From Herbaspirillum sp. CF444 (GTDB lineage: Bacteria; Pseudomonadota; Gammaproteobacteria; Burkholderiales; Burkholderiaceae_D), in contig NZ_AKJW01000108.1 of the NCBI RefSeq assembly GCF_000282135.1, positions 1-38,177 on the forward strand: DNA of 38,177 nt, given 5' to 3'. A program made the translations under genes and the position numbers. Positions 34,084 through 38,177 of the stretch are shown in pieces (position 1 is the first letter of the stretch; each line of letters begins with the position of its first letter). The notes under the pieces are model-generated. The model saw only the letters and a list, made by a program, of their open reading frames with translations. It was not told the origin of the DNA and did no database searches.

Positions 34084-34953
34084 ATGGACACTCTCGTAGC
34101 AGCATTGAACGCCATTTGCGATGCACAACCCTTTGTCACCAGCTGGTACCTGAAAGACCTGGTCGGCGGCCGGGATGCCGATCGCGGCGGCCATGTCCCG
34201 TTTCCGTCCGCCAGCACGCGCAAGACCTCGATCATGATGGCGGTGCTGCGCGCGGTGAACCAGGGACGGCTCGACCTGGAGACACCCATTGTCTATGAAG
34301 AGCGTCTGCGCGAAGGCGTGGTGTCGGGCACGTTCAAGTTCCTCACGCCGGGCTTCACGATCACCTTGCGCGACGCCCTGGTGCAGATGATCGTCATCAG
34401 CGACAACGTTTGCACGCGCATGCTGCTCGAACGCATCAGCCTGGTTGAGATCAACGATTTCTGCCGGAGCGTCGGCATGCGCGACACCATGCACCGGATC
34501 GCGGTGCCGCGTCCGGACATGCCGCCCGACCACAAGCTGGAGGAAGTCACCACCATCAGCGCCTGCGACCAGGGTTTGCTGTACGACCTGATCCTGCGCG
34601 GTTGCACCGATCCGGCCGCCGCTGCAATACTGGGCTGCACCGCAGGGCAATGCGCCTTCGCCATCGAGGTGCTGAGCTGGCAGAAGCTGCGCACCAAGAT
34701 TGCCTCGCAGTTGCCGGCCGATGCCAAGGTGGCGCACAAGGGCGGCACCGGCAAGCGCGGTCGCATGGATGGCGGTATCGTGTTCCGCCACGGTGCTCCG
34801 CTGTATATCCTGACCTGCTATACCGACCAGGTGCCGCTGCAGATGCCTGATGGCCTGCCGGGTTATGCGGCCGTCTTCGATGCCATGGGACGCATGTCGC
34901 GCCTGTGCTGGGAGCAGCTTGGCGGGAGCCCGCCGGCGCGGCTGGCGGCCTGA
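34084..34953 (+). CDS. Class A beta-lactamase-fold serine hydrolase (Beta-lactamase2 family)
   Basis: 289 residues. The class A landmarks are S44-T-R-K47 (S-x-x-K), S106-D107-N108 (SDN loop) and K219-G-G-T (K-T/S-G counterpart). I could not place a clear E166 equivalent. There is no signal peptide, so it is cytosolic, unlike true beta-lactamases, which act in the periplasm. This favours an amidase, esterase or peptidase role on a compound brought in by the dpp transporter. GGAAGGA lies upstream of the ATG. Last gene of the operon, 33 bases after the chemoreceptor. A hairpin at 35030 follows. Confidence 0.85.
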   Translation: MDTLVAALNAICDAQPFVTSWYLKDLVGGRDADRGGHVPFPSASTRKTSIMMAVLRAVNQGRLDLETPIVYEERLREGVVSGTFKFLTPGFTITLRDALVQMIVISDNVCTRMLLERISLVEINDFCRSVGMRDTMHRIAVPRPDMPPDHKLEEVTTISACDQGLLYDLILRGCTDPAAAAILGCTAGQCAFAIEVLSWQKLRTKIASQLPADAKVAHKGGTGKRGRMDGGIVFRHGAPLYILTCYTDQVPLQMPDGLPGYAAVFDAMGRMSRLCWEQLGGSPPARLAA

Positions 34954-35029
34954 ATATGGAGGGGCCGGTACGCCGGCCGGCAGGTTGCCGCAAAAGAAGT
35001 GCCAACAGAAGGGACGTGCGGGAAGTGCG

Positions 35030-35057
35030 ATGCCGTCCGGTGCAAACCGGACGGCAT
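35030..35057 (+). terminator. Perfect 11-base hairpin after the transporter operon
   Basis: 35030-35040 pairs perfectly with 35047-35057 around TGCAAA. The tail TTGCATTT is only modestly T-rich. It probably ends the dpp operon and insulates the HrpL-like promoter just downstream. Confidence 0.65.
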
Positions 35058-35077
35058 TTGCATTTGGAGGGGAGATT

Positions 35078-35106
35078 GGAACTGTTTCGGTGCAGGGCCA
35101 GACATA
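35078..35106 (+). promoter_or_regulatory. Candidate Hrp box before the 40-residue repeat peptide
   Basis: GGAACT, 16 bases, AGACATA. The -35 element is perfect and the -10 keeps A-C-N-N-A but not the leading CC. It lies 42 bases before ATG 35149. Confidence 0.5.
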
Positions 35107-35148
35107 TCGATGCTTACTTCAAGCACAACCCTTCTACAAGGAGCAACG

Positions 35149-35271
35149 ATGGCACTGATCCCCAATCCTTTGAACGCCCTGACCAATCCGCTGGGCATGT
35201 TGACCGACCCCATTGGCACGCTGATGGGCGGCAGCAAGCCGCCTCCGCCACAAAACGAAGATATCGAGTAA
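35149..35271 (+). CDS. 40-residue peptide with three heptad-like repeats, type III locus
   Basis: Small gene with a good ribosome site (AAGGAG at 35138-35143). Residues 5-25 are three tandem seven-residue units, PNPLNAL, TNPLGML and TDPIGTL (x-N/D-P-L/I-N/G-x-L), followed by MGGSKPPPPQNEDIE. The repeat is amphipathic and hydrophobic; the tail is proline-rich and acidic. Family not recognised. A longer open frame starts at 34999 but runs through the hairpin and the candidate promoter. It lies 124 bases before the CesT chaperone in the same direction, which could be its partner. A small secreted or signalling peptide is possible. Confidence 0.65.
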   Translation: MALIPNPLNALTNPLGMLTDPIGTLMGGSKPPPPQNEDIE

Positions 35272-35395
35272 GCCGGCAACGGCAAGCAGGCAGCGCCGGT
35301 GCGGTCAGCCAACGCAGCGGCGCTGTTGTCGTTGGTGTCGCGCGTGGGCGAGCGCGCCATCTTTCAACAAGAACATAAGAATAAACTGGGGCAGC

Positions 35396-35818
35396 ATGTC
35401 GATAGAACGCTACCGCATCCTGATAGAACAACTTTGTACCGAATTTCGCATTCCGCAGCCGCGCGCATCCTACCAGGCGGCCGTCATTCCCGCCTACGAT
35501 ACCCAATTCCAGCTGTTCCACGGCGGCGTGCTGGCGCCTGACAGCGTGCTGTTGTACTGCGATGTCGGCCGCTTGCCGCAACAGGCGCGGGAAGCCGTGC
35601 TGCTGCGCCTGCTGGAGTTGAACGGCGACCTGTTCAGCATTCACGACGCAGTATTCACCTGCGATGCGCCAAGCGGCACGGTCGCGCTGGTATGCAAATT
35701 GTCGTTGCGGCAGGCGACCTTGTCGTCGACATTGGTATTGCTGGGGCATTTCGGGGAGCTGGTGCAGCAGTGGCGCCGCTGTTATTTCCTGGCGCCGGGC
35801 GCAGGCGAGGGGACGTAA
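35396..35818 (+). CDS. CesT-family type III secretion chaperone
   Basis: 140 residues, the size of class I chaperones, which bind the N-terminus of an effector or harpin in the cytosol and hand it to the secretion ATPase. The alpha-beta-beta-beta-alpha-beta-beta-alpha pattern is recognisable: an initial helix with YRILIEQLCTEF, strands including FQLFHGGVLAPDSVLLYCDVG, the central LRLLELNGDLFSIHDAVFTCD helix-strand with the conserved L-x-L-N, and a C-terminal helix HFGELVQQWRRCYF. The cargo is unknown; candidates are the 40-residue peptide and the harpin-like protein downstream. Confidence 0.8.
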   Translation: MSIERYRILIEQLCTEFRIPQPRASYQAAVIPAYDTQFQLFHGGVLAPDSVLLYCDVGRLPQQAREAVLLRLLELNGDLFSIHDAVFTCDAPSGTVALVCKLSLRQATLSSTLVLLGHFGELVQQWRRCYFLAPGAGEGT

Positions 35819-35911
35819 TGTGACACGTGAGGCATGATGCAGCGGCAGTGCGCCGGCGTGGCTGCAAGGCGTCCCTGCCCCGTGGCCGCCGGCGTCACGA
35901 GGCAGGCAGGA

Positions 35912-35927
35912 CCGGCCGCAAGGCCGG
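35912..35927. terminator. GNRA-looped hairpin between convergent genes
   Basis: CCGGCC/GGCCGG around a GCAA tetraloop, between the stop of the chaperone gene and the stop of the harpin-like gene. No T-run, so termination is uncertain. Confidence 0.4.
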
Positions 35928-35942
35928 CCCCGTGCCGCCGTA

Positions 35943-36338
35943 TCAACCGCCCTGGATGTCGGTATCGCCGCTGCCGGTGCCCGTGCCTTTGCCCTTGATC
36001 GCTTCCAGCGCATTTGGATCGACGCCCAGCATGCCGGCCAGTTTTTGCAGTTCTTCCGCCGTGATGGTGCCGTCTTGCAGCTTCTTCAGCAGTTTTTGGA
36101 TGTCGTCTTGGCTGTCGCCTGCGCCGCCGTTGTCACCATTGGCCTTGGAGCCTTCCGAGGCGCGATTCTGCAGCTCTTTCAAGATCGCGTCTTTTTGCCA
36201 CGGCTCCGCGCCGGACTTGCTCAACGCGCCCAACAGATCTTGGGTCGACGCGTTTTTCAAGCCGTCGGAGAAGGAAGTCATTTCGGAAGAACTGGGGATG
36301 GAGGAAAAACTGCCGGTGGAAGAAATGCTCAGACTCAT
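35943..36338 (-). CDS. Harpin-like secreted protein
   Basis: 131 residues without cysteine, starting MSLSISSTGSFSSIPSSSEM and ending in a Gly/Thr/Asp-rich tail (GKGTGTGSGDTDIQGG). The middle has two amphipathic helices (TQDLLGALSKSG and DIQKLLKKLQDG) and an EELQKLAGMLGVDPNALEAI segment. Low complexity, acidity, Gly/Ser content and heat-stable composition are features of harpins, type III proteins delivered to the plant apoplast. AAGGAAA precedes the ATG. A candidate Hrp box lies at 36388-36416 on the same strand. The exact family is not resolved. Confidence 0.75.
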   Translation of the reverse strand: MSLSISSTGSFSSIPSSSEMTSFSDGLKNASTQDLLGALSKSGAEPWQKDAILKELQNRASEGSKANGDNGGAGDSQDDIQKLLKKLQDGTITAEELQKLAGMLGVDPNALEAIKGKGTGTGSGDTDIQGG

Positions 36339-36387
36339 GGTATTTCCTTAAATGTGGAGTTGAAAAGATTGTTCCTTACTGCGCAAA

Positions 36388-36416
36388 TAGGTCACGCCGG
36401 CGCGAGCAAGAGTTCC
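36388..36416 (-). promoter_or_regulatory. Candidate Hrp box for the harpin-like gene
   Basis: Minus strand GGAACT, 16 bases, TGACCTA: perfect -35, partial -10 (A-C-N-N-A kept). It lies 50 bases before ATG 36338. Confidence 0.5.
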
Positions 36417-36512
36417 ACTTCATGCAACGCAACGAACCGTCGGCGGTGGCGGGACATTCAATCAACGGGAGCCGGCAGGGGCGTGGCGCCGGAAAGTTTT
36501 TGCCGGGGATGT

Positions 36513-36541
36513 GGAACCGAGCGATTTTCAGGTCCCACTTA
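36513..36541 (+). promoter_or_regulatory. Perfect Hrp box (HrpL promoter)
   Basis: GGAACC (36513-36518), exactly 16 bases, CCACTTA (36535-36541). This fits GGAACY-N15/16-CCACNNA at every position. It lies 75 bases before the 50-residue gene at 36616 and probably drives the plus-strand run to 37391. Confidence 0.9.
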
Positions 36542-36615
36542 TGGGCGACCGTCTCGTTTTAGGAATGCAGCATGGGCGGTGTGTTTTCAATCAACCATGA
36601 ACCATGGAGGTAATT

Positions 36616-36768
36616 ATGGCCGCAGTAGCAGCAGGGTCCGCAGTTGGCGCAGGTCAGGCAATCGTTGACCAAGAGGGTACCAGTGCAGCAAAGACGCTCG
36701 TCAATGCTGACAATGCAAAGTTGAAAATGAAAAAAGCAGGTGAGGATAACTCGTTGCAATTGATCTAA
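36616..36768 (+). CDS. 50-residue small protein of the type III locus
   Basis: Too short for routine detection, but it has TGGAGG at 36605-36610 and a perfect Hrp box upstream. The N-terminus is MAAVAAGSAVGAGQAIVDQEG, then TSAAKTLVNADNAKLKMKKAGED. It appears related to the 59-residue protein at 37212: both share A-x-Q-A-I-x-x-Q-E, A-A-K-T and K-K-A-x-E in the same order. A hydrophobic N-terminal half and charged C-terminal half fit a secreted filament or translocator-like subunit, but the family is not recognised. Confidence 0.7.
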   Translation: MAAVAAGSAVGAGQAIVDQEGTSAAKTLVNADNAKLKMKKAGEDNSLQLI

Positions 36769-36805
36769 AGAGTTTCGCAAACCATGCAGGATGCGGTTTT
36801 CCTGC

Positions 36806-36840
36806 GGATAAGAAATGAGGCTGTCGCGCATTTCTTATCC
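36806..36840 (+). repeat. Perfect 12-base hairpin between small secretion genes
   Basis: 36806-36817 pairs exactly with 36829-36840 around an 11-base loop. No T-run. It may stabilise or attenuate the transcript between the 50- and 69-residue genes. Confidence 0.75.
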
Positions 36841-36914
36841 TCCCCGGTTTCGCGGTGCGGGACGGCCTGAGGCAGGACGTCCCGGCCAGATGCATGCCTC
36901 ATGAAAGGTAGATG

Positions 36915-37124
36915 ATGTCGACATATCAAAGTCAGCTCGGCGGTGCGCAAACCGGCCAGAATCCCTCCATGCGCCAGGGTCCCGGCAACGCCATGGTGGC
37001 CTCGGCCCAGGCCGGCTCGGCCGAGGCGGTAGAGTTCCAGATGTGGGTGTCGCAACAGGCGACTTCGCTGGCCAAGCTGAAGATTTTCAGCAGCATGGCC
37101 AAGAATGTCAACGACCAGCAGTAG
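36915..37124 (+). CDS. 69-residue small protein, possible type III filament/needle-type subunit
   Basis: Start at 36915 (the second of two adjacent ATG codons) gives a six-base gap from AAAGG at 36904-36908. The first 25 residues are polar, Gln/Gly/Ser-rich, like a secretion signal. The last 35 residues (EFQMWVSQQATSLAKLKIFSSMAKNVNDQQ) form a predicted amphipathic helix that is reminiscent of the C-terminal helix of type III needle or filament proteins. Length fits needle proteins (70-85). This is structural resemblance, not a family assignment. No cysteine. It is flanked by hairpins on both sides. Confidence 0.65.
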   Translation: MSTYQSQLGGAQTGQNPSMRQGPGNAMVASAQAGSAEAVEFQMWVSQQATSLAKLKIFSSMAKNVNDQQ

Positions 37125-37137
37125 TCCAGTCCGCCGC

Positions 37138-37172
37138 GCCGCCTGCGCTCCCCGGTTGCGGGCGCAGGCGGC
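37138..37172 (+). repeat. Perfect 11-base hairpin between small secretion genes
   Basis: 37138-37148 (GCCGCCTGCGC) pairs with 37162-37172 (GCGCAGGCGGC) around a 13-base loop. It lies between the 69- and 59-residue genes and is not followed by T. Confidence 0.75.
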
Positions 37173-37211
37173 CGGACGCGAAGCCTTACCTCGTATTTTG
37201 CCGGAGTCGCC

Positions 37212-37391
37212 ATGACCACTCAAAACACACTCGATACTTCCGGCGCCAGCGCCGCGGCAGCCCGTAGCGGCGCCAGCCAGGCCATTGCCGAACAGGAAGC
37301 CATCGCCGCCGCCAAGACAGACCTTAACAACGTCGCGGTCTTCACCAAATTCATCAAGAAGGCGGAAGAAGCCGCCCAGTCCGCCATCTGA
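37212..37391 (+). CDS. 59-residue small protein of the type III locus
   Basis: MTTQNTLDTSGASAAAARSG is Thr/Ser/Ala-rich, followed by SQAIAEQEAIAAAKTDLNNVAVFTKFIKKAEEAAQSAI, a long helix. It resembles the 50-residue protein at 36616 (A-I-x-x-Q-E, A-A-K-T, K-K-A-x-E), so the two may be diverged copies. GGAG at 37203-37206 precedes ATG 37212. No signal peptide. It ends just before a 16-base perfect hairpin. Family not recognised; a secreted structural or accessory subunit is inferred from place and size. Confidence 0.7.
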   Translation: MTTQNTLDTSGASAAAARSGASQAIAEQEAIAAAKTDLNNVAVFTKFIKKAEEAAQSAI

Positions 37392-37396
37392 TCCTT

Positions 37397-37440
37397 GCTG
37401 TTGCCTGTGCCGATGCCAATGCACCGGCACAGGCAACAGC
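37397..37440 (+). terminator. Perfect 16-base hairpin ending the small-gene run
   Basis: 37397-37412 pairs exactly with 37425-37440 around a 12-base loop. The following bases GTCTTGTTCG are only weakly T-rich. It lies 5 bases past the stop at 37391 and probably ends or protects the transcript. Confidence 0.7.
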
Positions 37441-37623
37441 GTCTTGTTCGTCAACGATTGCAGGATTCCGAGCACGAATGCCGGCGTCCGCCCGTTTTTG
37501 CCCGCTCTCGTCCGCCTGGTTGTGCTCCTGTCGCCTGTCCCCGCAGCGGCGGAAGCACGGCTGCGACCGTCCACTTGTCATGCAGCGTGGGCGCGCAGTG
37601 CGTTTGCCACGGCCGTTTTCGCT

Positions 37624-37651
37624 GGAACTATCCAATTGGCGATGCCACTCA
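37624..37651 (+). promoter_or_regulatory. Perfect Hrp box (HrpL promoter)
   Basis: GGAACT (37624-37629), 15 bases, CCACTCA (37645-37651), matching the HrpL consensus at every fixed position. It is 122 bases before ATG 37774. Confidence 0.88.
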
Positions 37652-37773
37652 ACCAGGAGTCCGCGAAGACCTGCTCCGAATGGGTGCGCATACGCCCGTG
37701 CGGGTCCGTTCCGCCGCCGGAAAGCGAGACGCATTCGAGACGTTTGAGTACCCACCCCATTTCGGAGAAAAGC

Positions 37774-38177
37774 ATGACGGCTACAGTAACTACGACCACC
37801 ACGACCACCACCTATTTCGATGGCGGACCGCCACCGTCTTATCTTGGCAACCTGCACCTGAACGGCGGCGATTCCCCGGAGCTACAGGACATCATCAACC
37901 ATAGTGGTTGCCACAATATGCAGCCGGACCAGGTGTCGCAGTGGCTCAATAGTTTGCCTGTACCGGACAGCGTCAAGAACATGATCCGCAACATGATGGG
38001 GCTCGGCTCGGAAAACAACCTGCCATCCGATTCCAGCGCAGCAAAGACCATCAACCAATTCCAGAAGGACCACGACATCGGCCTGATGTCGTCGCAACAG
38101 ATGCAGCAAGTCGCCGAGACCGGCTACTTCACGGACAAGAACGGCAAGACCATCCAGGTGCCGCCGGAAGTGCAGGC
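37774..38177 (+). CDS. Candidate type III secreted protein, 3' partial
   Basis: Runs off the window with 134 residues visible. GGAGAA at 37764-37769 supports ATG 37774. It starts MTATV, then eight threonines, YFDGGPPPSYLG, a N-terminus of low complexity as in type III substrates. A more ordered part follows, with QPDQVSQWLNSLPVPDSVKNMI, SSAAKTINQFQKDHDIGLMSSQQMQQVAETGYFTDK. No signal peptide. A perfect Hrp box lies upstream. It could be a translocon component, a harpin or an effector; the family is not recognised from the visible part. Confidence 0.75.
   Translation, partial: MTATVTTTTTTTTYFDGGPPPSYLGNLHLNGGDSPELQDIINHSGCHNMQPDQVSQWLNSLPVPDSVKNMIRNMMGLGSENNLPSDSSAAKTINQFQKDHDIGLMSSQQMQQVAETGYFTDKNGKTIQVPPEVQ

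Larger units (their letters stand above)
37392..37773. other. Intergenic region with hairpin and Hrp box
   Basis: 382 bases with no supported gene, although several frames stay open. It holds the 16-base hairpin (37397-37440) at its left end and a perfect Hrp box (37624-37651) nearer the next gene. Confidence 0.6.

Noticed and set aside
34084..34953. Reading the class A fold protein as an antibiotic beta-lactamase
   Set aside because: No signal peptide, K-G-G instead of K-T/S-G, no obvious E166 equivalent, and it lies inside a peptide catabolic operon.
36354..36375. GGAACA with CCAC on the minus strand just before the harpin-like gene
   Set aside because: Spacing between the elements is 12 bases rather than 15-16, the last base of GGAACY is A, and the third base after CCAC is T; the box at 36388-36416 fits better.
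1..38177. Insertion sequences, integrase genes, tRNA attachment sites, CRISPR arrays
   Set aside because: None found; the suggestion that the effector block was inserted rests on gene content only.

Overview
The window is GC-rich, about 60% or more by eye, with the codon bias, Porin_4-type porin and gene content of a Burkholderiales betaproteobacterium. The combination of an Hrp-type secretion periphery with HrpL-style promoters (GGAACY-N15/16-CCACNNA) and peptide/nucleoside ABC transporters points to the Oxalobacteraceae, most likely a Herbaspirillum-like plant-associated bacterium. That placement is inference. No tRNA, rRNA, CRISPR array or intact insertion sequence was seen.

Layout. (1) 1-4801: a tight nucleoside operon with two BmpA-type ABC permeases (the first cut by the window edge), an ADP-ribosylglycohydrolase-family protein, a PfkB kinase and a nucleoside hydrolase, followed at 4824-6008 by a phytase-like lipoprotein. 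(2) 6312-14263: IclR regulator 1, a glutaminase on the opposite strand, IclR regulator 2, an orphan peptide-binding protein, a porin and a CapA-family protein. (3) 14324-21214, minus strand: a 1593-residue protein of unrecognised family that looks like a type III effector, preceded by three genes of unknown function. (4) 21569-26989: IclR regulator 3 (close paralogue of regulator 1), a class III aminotransferase divergent from an SDR, and an S15/CocE hydrolase. (5) 27433-34953: dppBCDF-type peptide transporter genes without a binding protein, then an N-formylglutamate amidohydrolase-family protein, a chemoreceptor and a class A beta-lactamase-fold hydrolase. (6) 35149-38177: the edge of a type III secretion locus with a 40-residue triple-repeat peptide, a CesT-type chaperone, a harpin-like protein, three small genes and the start of another candidate secreted protein.

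Two regulatory networks are visible. A GTATCRTTT-centred operator lies in promoter regions of the porin, IclR3, the CocE hydrolase and the dpp operon, with a related site before IclR1. This suggests one IclR-controlled peptide/amide uptake and degradation regulon spread over about 25 kb. Separately, two perfect Hrp boxes (36513-36541 and 37624-37651), two with one mismatch (upstream of the 229-residue gene and of the aminotransferase) and three with a perfect -35 but partial -10 element suggest HrpL control of the effector block and of the secretion locus. The effector block sits inside the catabolic regulon, which fits insertion of virulence genes into an older metabolic locus, but no boundaries are visible.
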